From contig JABRWF010000006.1 in the NCBI GenBank assembly GCA_018343915.1, positions 1,922,001 through 1,986,000 of the forward strand: a stretch of DNA of 64,000 nt, in the 5' to 3' direction. This document shows positions 42,812-55,027 of the stretch, one piece after another. The notes under the pieces are model-generated. The model ran no database searches and was not told the DNA's origin. It was given only the letters and a program-made list of their open reading frames with translations. Source of the stretch: Agroathelia rolfsii. Its lineage: Eukaryota > Basidiomycota > Agaricomycetes > Amylocorticiales > Amylocorticiaceae. The translations under genes and the position numbers were made by a program. The first letter of the stretch is position 1, and each line of letters opens with the position of its first letter.

Positions 42812-45607
42812 TCATGACAGCGTAGACCTTGTCGATGCCTTGCGAGAACGTGTGTGGGTGTAGATGGGCTTGGGCTGCACGGTGGCCGCGACCCGCTTGC
42901 TCCGGCGCAGGGGCTTATGCGAGCATTCCCTGAGGCGAGGGGCGCAATTTTCCGTGCCTTTGGCTTGTCCACGCTTTTTCGTACGCGCAGTCTCAGCCGC
43001 AGTACCAGTACCGTGAATAGCCTCTTCGGCACCCATACGGCTCGGCTCAGACAATGAAGCCGCCTCGATGATCGGAGTTACGGCAACAGTAAGGCGGGGC
43101 GTGGTCTTACATTGAGACGCAGGGCCCGGCTGTGCGACATGGTCAACAGGAACATCGGACAATGTGCTTTCGCTATCCTTGTCATTGTCCCATTCGGGTC
43201 TTCCGCAAAGTGCATGGAACACTTCGCGCTCTGTAGCGCTAAGCGGAGGAACGTCCTCACTCTGTGTGCCAGCCGAAGTATCGATAGCTGTGAGCGTCAA
43301 GTCAACGTCGATCTGCTCATACAACGAAGGTGTCGTATAAAGTTGGGTGGAGGAGGAAACCGTCCAGTCCTCATCGGATGAATCGGTAACAAGGTCGAAC
43401 GAGGATGCTTCGTGCATGAGATGCTCATATGACATCACGTCGGAAGCAGACGGCGCGATGGAGTCCAGAACAGTGACACCGGAAGCTTCCACAGACATAG
43501 CTTCTCTTGAAATCTCTGAGACAGAAGGAGGGGCGGGCTGTGTCAAATCCTTGCGATCGTTGTTCCCGTCAGCCATGGACCCAGATGTTGTTGGCCATGA
43601 ATGATGAGTCGACATCTTGCTTTTAACGGGGCTTGAGATTTCGACATCTTTCCATGTCAAAGAGCTCTTGCGTTGCTGTGGAAAAGATGCGACCAGTTCC
43701 AACGGAGACAAATGAGACGCCTGGAACTGGTAAGCAAGTTGCGTAATCGGGGTAAGAGGAAACTCAGATGCAGGGCTGTCAGCAGCAGCACTGAGAGGCA
43801 TGCTGCCAATGCTCGCCACGGAATCCTCCGACGATGATCCGGAGGACAAGGGAGACAAGCCCTCGATAGGTGAATCAAACTCCTCCCGCTTTACATGGCT
43901 GAAGCTTGAATCGAGCGCGCAAGCGGTGTCGAGTGACCAGGCATGGGCGAGCGTACCGGTACTTTCGTCTTCGCTTTTGAGACCCTGAGGGGACATGTGA
44001 ATGGGTTTGATGTCCTCTGACTCCCACGCGGCAAGCACGCCTTCAACGTCCCTTGACTCTTCCTTCACGCTGATGCCCATATCCGGTTGGGCGATATCAT
44101 AAAACGCAATATCTTCCCCACTAGAGCCTAGATCATCTATATCTGCATTCCAATCACCACCGAACTCATAGTCGAAGTTGGTCTGAGGTTGGCGGATGCG
44201 TGGGGGCGAGGTAACCGCGTGGGCAGCCATGGTGATCCCCCGCCGGAAATCCTCGTCATCAGAATCCTCGTCGGAATCTGGGGGAGGAGAGGCGACGCTG
44301 TGTGATAGTGAGGGTGCGCGGCGTAGGGATTGTGCAGAGGACGAGGCGGCGATGCAGTCGTAGGGCGAGGGACGAGAATAGACATATGCCGAATCCAGAC
44401 AAGGCTTGTAGTGTGGGATGGAAATCGAACGGCGGGGATACGGTGGCAGACAGCAATTACCTTCTTCATCAGAAGAGTTCTGGCCTACGGACATAGCGTC
44501 TTCTTCGGGGAAGTCTTTGGACAGGTCAATAACGTTGGGAGAGGACGTTTCACCTGGTGAAATAGAGGATGACTTTGCCCGCGGTTGCAGGCGCAGCACT
44601 AGCTTGACCTTGGGTGGTCGCTCGTTCTCGGCAGGCTCTTCGTCACTAGATAGCTGGCTACTAGTGGCATGTACATTGGTGTCGTAACATCGCAAAGACC
44701 TCTTCCGCTTGTCGCCACAGCGTTCTAGACGCCGTTGCCTGTCTCGCACTCGCCTGCGTTCTTTCATGTCTAGTTCTCCTCCAACTTTGCCATTATCAGT
44801 GTAATCACAGAGACGGATGCCCGCCCTTTGGAAGGGACACGGTGCACCCGTGGCACGGGAGAGATACCAGACGACAGTACCACGACGGAAGTTAGTTAAT
44901 CGCTTGGATTCGACATTAAGTATGACATGGGAGCCACCCTCGACGGAGTGAAGAGCATCATAGAGATCATCGTCGGCAGCAGTGCCGGAAAGAACATGAC
45001 TGAGAAGCAGTGGGTGATCTTGCTGGGATTCACAGCGTGCGAGATGGTTACGAATATAAGTAGTAATGGCCTGACCAGCAGCAGAGGGGCTGTGGTAGCA
45101 TAAGAGGAGAATAAGCAACAATGATAATAAAGAAAGTATTAGTCAGCAAACATACTTTGGACATGGGAGACCGTATTGTATAGCCATCTTAGCCAAGTCC
45201 TTGATAGTCATGGCACGATTGTCCTAGAAAATTGTCGATACATGTATAATGAAGCCGCATATATCGAGCATGCTCACGACTGCAATGAAAGCACGACCAA
45301 TGGCAAGCAGAGTCTTGTTGGAAGCATCATCAGGGTGTAACATGACCTGGGCAGGCGGGAACTCGGGCATGTCTTGTGGCGGCGTATTCTCAGTACATTT
45401 GCTCTTTCCTTGGGATGCCGTGAGAGAAGCTTTCCTGCTTGTGGAAGAGGCAGGGGCATCAGAGGACGTAGATGAGGATGAAGATTGCCGTAGGCGGGTG
45501 GGAAGTTTTATAACCGAGTTCTTGCGGATGCGAGTGCCATATTGGTGCTGGAGCTGGGATGCGCACTGGGAAGAATTAGAGGAGGCTGGAGAAAGCGGGC
45601 CGTCCAT
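42812..45607 (-). CDS. Gds1-like winged-helix protein, long Ser/Asp-rich tail
   Basis: The start at 45607 gives MDGPLSPASSNSSQCASQLQ. The N-terminal region ends in a fungal winged-helix-like block of the Gds1 type, spread over three exons: NKTLLAIGRAFIAV, DNRAMTIKDLAKMAIQYGLP and SAAGQAITTYIRNHLARCES, then DHPLLLSHVLSGTAADDDLY and KRLTNFRRGTVVWYLSRATG, PFQRAGIRLCDYTDNG. Gds1 in yeast is linked to nuclear control of mitochondrial and respiratory functions. The rest (about 600 residues) is low complexity, with basic MKERRRVRDRQRRLERCGDK and many Ser/Asp/Glu-rich segments, suggesting a nuclear regulator. The C-terminus is basic with repeated RSRKASTRSTLS. A pyrimidine-rich leader lies just upstream of the start on the coding strand. 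The domain call is good by pattern; DNA binding is inferred. Confidence 0.8.
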
Positions 45608-47407
45608 GTGGGGAATAGGTCGTTATCATAAACTGATTTGTAAGATAGAGTTCGACCAGCGATGAACGTATAAACGCAGGTAGGAGGGGTGATGTAGACG
45701 AGAGGCGCAGGGGAGAGAGGGGTAAGGAGAGAAGGAAGAGAGGAGGAGAGAAAGAGGAGGAGGAGGAGGCAGATGATGGACCAAGAGCAAGCAAGGGATG
45801 CAACCAGACGCGGCTCGCCACTGACCGAGGAGATCTGAGATTCGGCTCAATGCTTCCGATCACGCGCCGGCCCCTTACTTTTTATCTTCTTCTCTACATC
45901 ATTACGCCTGCGTACAGATAACAACAACAGCACTGCGCCGTCTGCCCCCTTTTCGCTCTCAGCTCCCTCTATGAGGAAACAGGCCAGGGCCATGGGGTCA
46001 ATGTTACTTTCTGTGGCATGGAACATCCTACATGTCATATGACTTGCACAATCGTAATTTATATAAGCATACAAGCAGGCCATAGCCACCTGCATATTCT
46101 TTGGAGAAGCAGTGGTGCTCGTAGTAACCAGCTGCCCTAGACATCCCCGTTCTTCTTCTCCGTCTTCGTCGTCATTTCTGGCTACAGCAGTCCTGACGCG
46201 CGTGCACGGACCATCATCCCTTGACGGCGATGATTGCATCAGCACACCCACGTGTTTTCCACCTGCAGCCGTCGATCAAGCCGTTTGCTGTGGCACCGCG
46301 GCAATTCCCCGCCACCAGGAGGAGCCTCTCTTCACCTTGAGGTTGTTCCCCCCACTTAACCCCCTTCCCCCTATGCTCAGTATCTTACTTGCCCCTGCCT
46401 GCCGGCCCCACCTCCGTTTGCTCCCTCTCCACTCGGACTTGTCTTGTGGTAGACCCTGCTCAGGGTCGCTGCAACAAACAAAATGTACCTTCTTCCCTAT
46501 ACACATGACTCGATTCATGACACTTTCCATCATAAACAAGTAATTCATAATTGGTGCGATTCCTCCCCCCACGGTCGCAGTCAGATGAACAGCAACGCCC
46601 TGCGGGACCATCCGCCGTCCGACGGCTAAGGCAAAAATGTCCCCTAAGCTCTAGCGCAATTTTGCATCGCTTATTCTTCCGGCTGGATTACAGCCACCCT
46701 TCCTCCCCTCTCCCCCTCTTTTTCAATGAATGAATGAGTGCCCCTTTTCCCCCCAGTGGGACTGGACCGTCGGCGCACTCTATACGTGTGAATGATTGTG
46801 AGAGCACAGGAATTCATAATTGTGCTTTCTTAGATACGGCCTCTGTCTCATTGGACGGCAAAACGTCTAACTAGGATCTGGGGCGGCTGTTGCCCATTGC
46901 GTCCAGGTCGCCACTGCGGTAGAACTAACACTCCCAGACAGATTCCGAGCGTTCACCGTATTCGCCTGCATCGAGACTTCATTACCGTGGCATCCAGAAT
47001 AACGAATCAGCTTATGAGACTATTAATACCACAAATGGCTGCACATCTTTCTGTGTTCGAGCTCACACTGGCCTTGAAAAGGAAAAGTAATTGTCTATTA
47101 TCCCAAACAAATACAATTGCAAGTGTGAATCGGCCAGAGGCAGTATGGTATACGCGAATACGTACATCGTTGGCCAGTATGAAGGAAAGAGAAAACAAAA
47201 AGAACAGCTAAAACCAAGAATGTAACAAAGAAATAGAAAAAAGACAGTTCACTATGCTTCACCCGGATCATTAGAGAAAAACCACCGAGGTGCACTGCAA
47301 GTGAAAAGATAATAAAGATAGGTCATGAAACATCTGCTAATAGTACACTAAGATAGAGGCAACCTCAGAAGTCGTGAAAAGCGAGAAAGAAGACGAGGGA
47401 TGGCTTC
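45608..47407. other. Intergenic stretch of about 1.8 kb
   Basis: It starts with a strongly purine-rich (+) / pyrimidine-rich (-) stretch at about 45700-45775, the probable leader of the Gds1-like gene. The remainder holds short frames only, none with a domain, and the 3' flank of histone H1. Confidence 0.5.
45700..45775 (-). promoter_or_regulatory. Pyrimidine-rich leader or core promoter of the Gds1-like gene
   Basis: On the coding strand this is a near-continuous C/T run about 100-170 bases before the start codon. CT-rich blocks just upstream of transcription starts are common in filamentous fungi; the exact start site is unknown. Confidence 0.45.
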
Positions 47408-48472
47408 TTATGCCGCAGCCTGGAGGAGATGATACAGATCAGCAAAGGCTGTTACATAGACGAATAGATCAATTGCAATACCTTCTTAGATGCAGGTTTC
47501 TTTGCTTTGGCCTTGGGGGCAGTGGCAGCCTTCTTAGCAGCAGCCTATATAACACGGATTAGGTTTCGACTCGATAGCGGCTATAAAAGTCATAACATAC
47601 CTTCTTCTCAGTGCTCTTTGCTGATGATGCTTTACGAGGAGCAGCAGCTTTCTTTGCAGACGCTGGCTTCTTGCCAGTGGCAGTTGCAGCCTTCTTAGTC
47701 TGTGTGGGTGCCTTGGCCTTAGCCGGTGCAGCGGCCTTTGCTTTGGCCGCAGGGGCAGGTGCAGCCTTAGCCTTCTTCTGGGTAACAGCAGGCTTTTCAG
47801 AGGCTAATGTCTTCTTTGGCTTAGCAGCAGTAGGAGCCTTGGTGGTCTTTGTCGCGGGGGCCTTCTTTGCTGCAGGTGCAGCAGCAGCCTTGGTCGTCTT
47901 GGCAGCAGGCTTCTTAGCGGCAGGTGCAGCATTCTATTATCATAACCAAACAATCAATCACGTCGTCGAATGTCGATGTGATGCATAGCCACCAACCTCT
48001 TTGGTGGCACTAGCCTTAGCCTTGGGGGCAAGCTTGATCTTGCCAGATAGACCCTTGGGGAGGACGAAGTAACCCTTCTCCTCGCCGTTCTGGATAGCGG
48101 CGTTTAGGCTATGGTTCTGTGTGCCAGTCGTAGCGTCGAGGCTGTATCTATCCAGAGCATACTACACAGAAAAGCCCATAATCAGTTTCTCGTTGGATTG
48201 TCATCCTTATCTTGAATATCCAACCTACCTTCTTGATCGTAGCGCGGGAGACACCAGTGCGGATGTCCTCTTTGTTGTGCAGGATACACTCCTATACCAT
48301 CATAAGAACCATATAGCATATAGTGGCCATTTCATAATCAACGCACCGTGATGATCTCCTTCCAGGACGGGTGAGCAGCCGCGGCTTTAGGGGCGGCGGG
48401 CTTCTTCGTCGTCTTTGCAGTGGTCTCCTTCTTAGTCACACGGGTGGACGAGGGTGGGGTTTGGGACGACAT
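47408..48472 (-). CDS. Linker histone H1
   Basis: Histone H1 binds linker DNA and compacts chromatin. The start at 48472 gives MSSQTPPSSTRVTKKETTAK, then the globular H1/H5 domain: HPSWKEIITECILHNKEDIR, TGVSRATIKKYALDRYSLDA and the winged-helix end QNGEEKGYFVLPKGLSGKIK. The C-terminal tail is Lys/Ala/Pro-rich and made of near-repeats such as KKPAAKTTKAAAAPAAKKAP and KAKAAAPAKAKAPTQTKKAA, as expected for H1. Introns interrupt the globular domain (near 48162-48232 and 48295-48346) and the tail; a short last exon adds AAA and a stop at 47408, after an intron with donor GTATTG and acceptor CTCCAG. The promoter holds a TATA box, a CRE and an E-box. Highly confident. Confidence 0.94.
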
Positions 48473-48600
48473 GTTGTTAGGTATAGGAATTTGTTGGGGA
48501 CGGGGGCTTGAGACGTATCAGGGATGGGGGCGGGGAAAGATACGGGTAGTCTTTACGGACGGGGTAGATGGGGCACTTGACCTACGCACGCGCCTGGTCC

Positions 48601-48635
48601 ATTATATACTCGCGTCAAAGTTGACGTCACGTGAT
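48601..48635 (-). promoter_or_regulatory. Histone H1 promoter: TATA box with overlapping CRE and E-box
   Basis: On the coding strand, TATATAAT (48601-48608) lies about 130 bases before the ATG, and TGACGTCA (48622-48629) overlaps CACGTG (48628-48633) just upstream of it. A TATA box is plausible for a strongly expressed histone gene; CRE binds bZIP and the E-box binds bHLH factors. Binding is inferred. Confidence 0.55.
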
Positions 48636-48928
48636 AAACATATGGGTCGAAATTCCTGCACTGCCACTGTCAACAAGCACCTATGACATGGCTGTTGCAT
48701 TATTACATGTATTATTACGCTGGTCCTGTGGCACACTAACAAGCGATTGATCGCACAGGAGGAGAAAAAGAAGAAAACAGGAAAACGAAATGGATTGTCA
48801 AGTAGATATTCGGAACAACAAAAGTAGCAAGCTACAGAAAAAGAAGAAGAAAAAAAAAAAGATAACTTGATATCCAGTGCGTTTGATTTTCCATTTTCTA
48901 CAACTATCGCTCTAAATTTATTTGCGCT
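48636..48928. other. Short intergenic stretch between H1 promoter and the acyl-CoA-synthetase-like gene
   Basis: A-rich, with an AAGAAGAAAAAAAAAA run near 48841-48860. It is the 3' flank of the 48929-50998 gene and distal promoter of H1. Nothing else was seen. Confidence 0.45.
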
Positions 48929-50998
48929 TTAGATGTCCGCAACACGGAATGATCCGTTCGAGGCCACCTTGGCCTTCACGCCAGTCTTCCTCCATCCTTC
49001 AGTGTTTTCCAGCTCATCATCGAGCCCAAGGGGCGTTCCCACGGCGGGACCACGAATCAAGAGCTCGCCATCGGGGTCACCACCGGCTTCGACAAGATCA
49101 TCAACCACACCAGCGAGCTTGGCTTCGGTGTTTGCACTCGGTGGGCCGGTGGGCGTCACGGCCCTGTACGAGTCATGCTCAGAAGTAGGGAACGATTGCA
49201 GGTCCAACGGATGCGTGGCAAACACGGGTCCAGCAGACAAGGGATTGTTATACGCAAAAACCAACGGGATCGAGAACGCAATTCGTCCGGGCACCAGGGA
49301 TTTGGTCGGAACGGGGCCTAAGGACACGTGAATTAAGAGAAAAATGAGATGTGATGAGATTAGATGATCATGAATATAACGTGTGATGGACAAGGTTGAT
49401 CTTACCACCCGTGACAACGACACCACGTAGAGTCTCGCTCGTGTCACCTAAAACGTGCTGGCGGGCGGGAGAGAACACCAGGCGGTCCCAGAGACTCTCT
49501 TTGGTGATGAAGCCGTTGGCAAGACCAGACGCTTTATGTCTCCAAGCAAAGCCATGGTACAGGGTCTTCTTCTTAGCCTTGTCATGGATGCTGTTGACAA
49601 CGGCAGTGTACTGAGGGGGGCTAAGGATAAGAATGGTAGGAGAAGGGATGGGGTAAGAAGACCCAGAGAGCGCATCCGCGAGGGGATCGAGATCGGCCTG
49701 GTCGGCTACAACGTGCTTTTAATGCACATCCAAAGTTATTACAAACTGGATCATGAACCTACTTTCTGAAGAGAACACAGCCGATGACTTGGTGGTAGCG
49801 AAGCTACAGCCCTCATACAACGCGGTATAAGCGATGGTACGACCGATGGGGGTGCTAAGTGATTGTGAAGAAACAATAGTATCTGTAGAGCCCAAAGTTC
49901 CATTGCTTAGTGGGAATAGGCTACGCGTAGCAACAACACCGGCAGTAGTGTTCTCGTGAGTAAATTGGGTGCCCAAGATTTCACCTCCAGGAGCAGCAGA
50001 GAATGACACCGTAAATACATCGGTAGGATCTACGGGCACGCGTGTTAGCAGTATTAAATGACAAAAACGGGAGGGGGGTGGACTGACTGGGGGGCTGGGA
50101 AATAACTTTGTCAATTTTCGTTCCCTCTCTTTCCAACTCATGCCAACGGTAGATTTTCACTTGGCTGGCAACCATGGCGAGGTGAGAAGGCTCGGGCTCG
50201 CCAAGAACGACAATCTTGTGGTGTCCGTGCTCATTTGAGTCGTAAATGAGCTCCAGGATGCTTGGAAGGAGTTTGGCATCTGCAATGATCACATCTGGAG
50301 GGTGCGACTCCAGCACGGGAGACAAAAGAGTCGCCTCAGAAACAGTGAATGAGGGAATAGAATGCGATGCAAGAGCGAGGTCCGTGATGAGAAACTCTAA
50401 ATAGCTCATGAGTCACCGCCAGCAGACTAACGGCTATTGGAGTACTCACCGAGACTGTCGTTCAGGAGCAGAAGGACGTTAGAGTCCCTTGGTGTCAAAC
50501 CCACGACGCGAATAAGGCTGCTGCCCAATGCAGCAATGCGTTCTTGCAGCTGGGCATTGGTTGTCTACGTAATCCATCCAGGTCAGTCTATGTGAAAAGT
50601 GGAAGGTGCCTTGGCAAATGGAATATTACCTTGGTCGACCAGAGTGTCCTGCGAGCGTCAAAGTCAGCGCGGAGCAGATGAGAGATCAGCTGGATTTCGT
50701 TCGCCGGCCTTGGCGCCAACTGTGATTATACAAAGTTGGAAGCATTAGAATTAGTCATTATGGGAAGCAGTATATGCATACTCGGCCTTGGGAACCAGTA
50801 GAGTAGTTTCTGTAAACAGCACTCTCGTCTTTGTTGCGCACCCGTGAGACGTCACTTTGGCGGCCAAGGATAAGCGGGTGGAGGAGGGGCTGAGGCCGGT
50901 AGAGATTGGAAAGAAGGAAGACGGTGACGCCGACAAGACCAAGCAATACGGTCAGGTCGTCTGTCTTGAGCAGGTCCGACACACCCATTCTGAACGGG
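48929..50998 (-). CDS. Membrane-anchored acyl-CoA-synthetase-like protein with degenerate catalytic motifs
   Basis: The start at 50998 gives a short N-terminus with one membrane segment (LTVLLGLVGVTVFLLSNLY), then HPLILGRQSDVSRVRNKDES, typical of fungal long-chain acyl-CoA ligase relatives. The ANL N-terminal domain can be followed (TTNAQLQERIAALGSSLIRV, HPPDVIIADAKLLPSILELI, ADLDPLADALSGSSYPIPSP, HGFAWRHKASGLANGFITKE). But the P-loop (A3) motif, usually T-S-G-T-T-G-x-P-K-G, reads SFSAAPGGEILGTQFTHE, with no lysine. The A8 region reads GELLIRGPAVGTPLG and GWRKTGVKAKVASNGSFRVA, with Val where TGD has Asp, and the protein stops three residues later, so the roughly 100-residue C-terminal domain with the catalytic Lys is absent. 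I expect a non-catalytic scaffold or lipid-binding protein, rather than an active ligase; this is inference. Length is about 640 residues. Confidence 0.8.
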
Positions 50999-51265
50999 CA
51001 GTGGAATGGGGAACTAGAGCGATATTGGTATGCCCTTGGGTCTTGATACTGCTGCTGGGGCTTGGAGGAGGGTTTGGACCAGAGCAAGGATGCTTTGTGT
51101 GTGTGAAGGCTTGTGAAGCGAGTATTACTGCATCTATCTTACACTTATGTATTGAGACTAGCACCGGCAAGACCGCTGATCCGGGCAACACTGACAAGCG
51201 CCTCACACTGCCTCATAGCGCCCGCTGACCTTGCTCATCAACTCCTTGTGCTATCTCAACCGCAA
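50999..51265. promoter_or_regulatory. Divergent promoter of the acyl-CoA-synthetase-like gene and Tel2
   Basis: A 267-base stretch between the two start codons. No clear TATA box was seen. Confidence 0.4.
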
Positions 51266-54200
51266 ATGTCGTCTTCTGAGTCGCCAACTGTCACTCAGAT
51301 AAGAGAGACCACCACGCGATTGGGACAGCCTATCTTAGATATTAAGCTTCTCAAGTCACTGCTCGCAGCGCCCTTGGCAGCCTTTGGCCTGCTGCCTCCT
51401 CAATGTCGCCGTCATAACACAAGCCCCATATCAGGGAGCATTAATCTATCTCGACATGTGCCTGCCCTCCAAAGGGTTATACTTGACAAAATATATCCCA
51501 CTTGGGAACATGCCCTTGCCCAGGACAATGAAATAATTCTTCTTGAGCAATATTTCTGCCCTGACAGCTTCTCTTATGCATCGTTTGCTGCTGGACAGAT
51601 CAGCCTGCTCGCATACTCTACGATCTTGTCGTTGCCCTTGTCAAATACCGCTGTCTCCCTGTTGGCTCGTCTAACTCGCGAGTATCCAGTCGACAGGCTC
51701 CATTCAGCCGTTATATCTACGCGCAGTAACAACACACCTTATACTCGCGGCGAGGTTACTTGGGAAGATTGCGTACGAAATCTGTGTGCTGTGCCATCCA
51801 AGGTAGCAAATTTTGTGGGTCGTGATGGAGACATGCCGCAAATATTGGAGCATCAACCCTATTTTACCAACCTCAGCATACGCTGTGAGCATCTGATCCA
51901 ATCATTGTCCCTCAATCCATCCAAAGGTGCGATCTATCGTTATTACGACCCTTCTAATCAACCATTAATCTCGGACCAAGAACAGATGTTGTAGATGATA
52001 TAGCATATATCCTAGTAAAGCTCGTAAACTTGGGGGTGTTCCCACCGACATTGCCGACCCTGCGCTCTCAGTCATCTTTTTTCCAAGCAAATCTACTCCA
52101 AATAAGAGCAAAGCTTGGCGATGATGCCTATTCAAGGCTTTGGAACCGAGTATTTTCATCGATATCAAATGCATCTGCCCTCAGAGCTATTATAACATCA
52201 TGTATTCCTGCTTTGGATAAGCCATCGCCCGTCTTATCTAGCCAGGATATAGTCCGCTCCCGAGTAAAGAAAGAAGCTCTCATTTTAAGACGACTCTTTG
52301 GTTCTTTCACGGAAGACAATGACGACCTGTGGCCATGTATCTGGGCGGTAATCCAAGGAAGAGACTGGGATGAAGGACATGCTCGAATCTTCATCTGCTG
52401 GGCTGCAGATGAGGGAACACAATCTAATGTAAAGTGTACGTAAACATAATTACTGTGGTCTACTTTCTCTCTCTATCCCTTTCTAACAATTCCGACAGCA
52501 CTTGAAGCACTTGTAGATAAAACGGCGGATTTATGGTCATCACCAGAACACATCAGTCATTCGCTCTTGTCTAGACATCGTTGTACGAATCAATTTTTTC
52601 CCCTATCCAGTTCTCGCACCCAAACAATGACTGAGTCCGACTGTTATCTGTAAGACATCACGTCTTTACTCCTCTTGCTCGTCTCGTATCTCCCTCGATC
52701 TTCCTCAAAACCCGTTTCGCTCGCTATGTCTCCGGCACTGGTGTCTGGCGTGAGCGGATATATTTCACATATGGATCAATCGGTTCGGCGATGCGGCATG
52801 CTCGTCGCTGAAGTTGTCGCCCAACGCGCGGGGAAGAAGCTGGATTTTGGTGACTGGGAGGGCGAGGATCACGGTAAACCGTGGGCCCGGCAGTTGCGAT
52901 CGCTCTTAGAGGCACGTGATGCGGACGCAGAGCCTCTCCACGATGAAGAGCCCACTAAAGATCTTGCCGAGCCGGAACCTGTAATCGTGGTCGACCAGAA
53001 GTTAAAGAAGGAAGAACCACCACGGGTGGCCGCTGCGGCTCCTCGAGAAGTGGACTCTGACGATGAGTCATTGGTTGGTTACGCTTCTGATGCATCTTCG
53101 CGTTCTGCTTCCCCAACACCATCGGAAATGGAAGAAATGGAAAAGGAGCCTACATTAGGGGTTGGAAAAAAGAAGATTCCACGACCAGTTTATCTTGCTC
53201 AGCTGGGCGAGATGCTCAGGAGCAGGGGTGGTGTGGGCCCCAAGGATGAAGAGGAAGAGGCTCACAAGATGGAAATCGCTCTTGATTGCGCCGAAGAGCT
53301 GATTCGGAGGAAGAAGGATTATGGGACTGAGCTAGGTACGATCCAACAATAACATAAGTTTGGACATTTGATACTCATTTGATTGTGACAGAGGAGAATG
53401 CAGTCAACATTGGCTATGGTCTTGTTGGTTTACAAGATAATTTCGAACTTCCTAACTTTTCTGAGAAGAGACAAAGGGCTGTCACCGCACTCGTTGCTTG
53501 TTGCCCACGGAAAGCTGCCCCGTGAGCAACCTTTTTATTTTATTTTATTTTCATGTTCATCTGGATTGAATACAGGGCTTTGATTGAAGAATTCTTCAAA
53601 AACCAGTACTCTGCCGATCAGCGATATGTAATCATGAACGCACTTGCCCTCGCGGCTCGTGAATTAGCCTCTTTACCAATCCCTGAATCCTCAAAGCCCC
53701 TACCGATTGACAAGGCACCGTTTGCAAGCAAGATGCTTCCTGGGGCTTTGCATCAGCGCTACATCCAAAACCAAGCCACGACTACAGTCGAGCACTTATC
53801 CGCCGCACTCAGCCGGGCAGCTATACAGAGTACTCAAGAAGCAAACGCCGACAAGGTCCCGGAACTCGTTCGTGAGCGTCGTCTGCGGATCAGACCATCT
53901 TCAAAAATCAGTGAAGTAGCTACTTCAAAGGGCCCAGCTGCCAAATTCTCGCAAGCTCCAGCTGTAACTCCGACCACCTTCACAGAGGTTGCCGCAGAGT
54001 TCTTCATTATGCCTCTCATCAACCGTTTCTGGCTCTTCCTCCGCGATGAACAGACGAGGGAGGCACGAACGGAGCATCATCAAGCTTTACATAGATATCG
54101 TGGCGCCGGGACGGGCCTTATTTTGAACGCACTTATCCTCGCACAGCTGTTGCGCACCTTGTCTATCCTAGTACATGCTGCCCAAAATGCTTTAGAATGG

Positions 54201-54596
54201 ATCGCGATCATCGCGCCCGAAGCACTGGAGGTTGCCGTTACTGTTGGGACCAGACCGATGTCTCTCGTAGAGAATCAGAGTAGCAAAGAAGACAATGAGT
54301 CCGACAAAGGCAAGGACGCCTCGATTCTCACAGCGAGCCTTGAACTCGCCCTGGTCATTCTGGATGGTTCGCTCGAACGAGACGGCGGGCGGTCGTTAAG
54401 TCTGGAGCATACGATGCTGCTTCTGGGTGCGAAGGAATGGGCCGAGACTATTTTTGAACAGTTGGAAAAAGGTGTGAGGGTCGAAGGTGGAGGCGGAATG
54501 CAGGAAATGGGTCTCAAGCGAGCGGCCGCTGGTGTCCTTCTCAAGCTTGAAGAGGTTATGTCCAAATGGCGGCAGTCCATGATTGATATGAGATAA
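51266..54596 (+). CDS. TEL2: Telomere length regulation protein Tel2 (TTT complex)
   Basis: Tel2 is a helical-repeat protein that, with Tti1 and Tti2, matures PIKK kinases such as ATM, ATR and TOR together with Hsp90. The start at 51266 (MSSSESPTVTQIRETTTRLG) is chosen because the upstream frame opens only with GTG. The N-terminal helical part has YPTWEHALAQDNEIILLEQY, VRNLCAVPSKVANFVGRDGD and VDDIAYILVKLVNLGVFPPT. The middle has SALRAIITSCIPALDKPSPV and WPCIWAVIQGRDWDEGHARI. The family's C-terminal domain is clear: VSGYISHMDQSVRRCGMLVA, EVVAQRAGKKLDFGDWEGED, then a disordered acidic link and PRPVYLAQLGEMLRSRGGVG. After further introns it continues FFKNQYSADQRYVIMNALAL, FFIMPLINRFWLFLRDEQTR and ends KWRQSMIDMR. 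Length is about 1,000 residues; introns at about 51926-51989, 52437-52499 and three more. Confidence 0.88.
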
Positions 54597-55027
54597 AATC
54601 ACTGGGGTTTTGTACGCTACTCTAGGAAAGACACACAATTATGTACTGGTAGTACTATATGTGCACTTATTGATGTGATTTGTAATATTAAACCATCTTC
54701 AGATAGAAATGTTTCTTCACGGTATTCCATGTGGCAATTTGGAGTTTCTAAAGATACCCGGATTACCGATGAATTGTCAAATCATTGCCCGCAACCTCAT
54801 GTTGGATTTGATCTGTTCATGATAATCACTTCACACAGATGAGATGGATGATAGACGTTCACGTGATATTTTGATCTGGTGGTTTTTGCAAACAGCCGAT
54901 CTTATTTCCAAATGGAGCGACATTCGGCCTGTAAAGCTACCTAGAGGTATAAGAGATGCGACTGATAATCCTTTGGTTTTTACTGCTCTCCTTCTTTCAC
55001 ATCCTCCCTTTCCCAACTCCTGAAACC
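54597..55027. promoter_or_regulatory. NDK upstream region with E-box and TATA-like site
   Basis: CACGTGAT is at 54860-54867, 168 bases before the NDK start codon, and TATAAG is at 54948-54953, 75 bases before it. Both fit a strongly expressed gene. The left part is the 3' flank of Tel2. Confidence 0.5.

Noticed and set aside
51113..51265. Upstream extension of Tel2
   Set aside because: The frame opens with GTG, not ATG, and overlaps the divergent gene's leader; the ATG at 51266 gives the family-like N-terminus.
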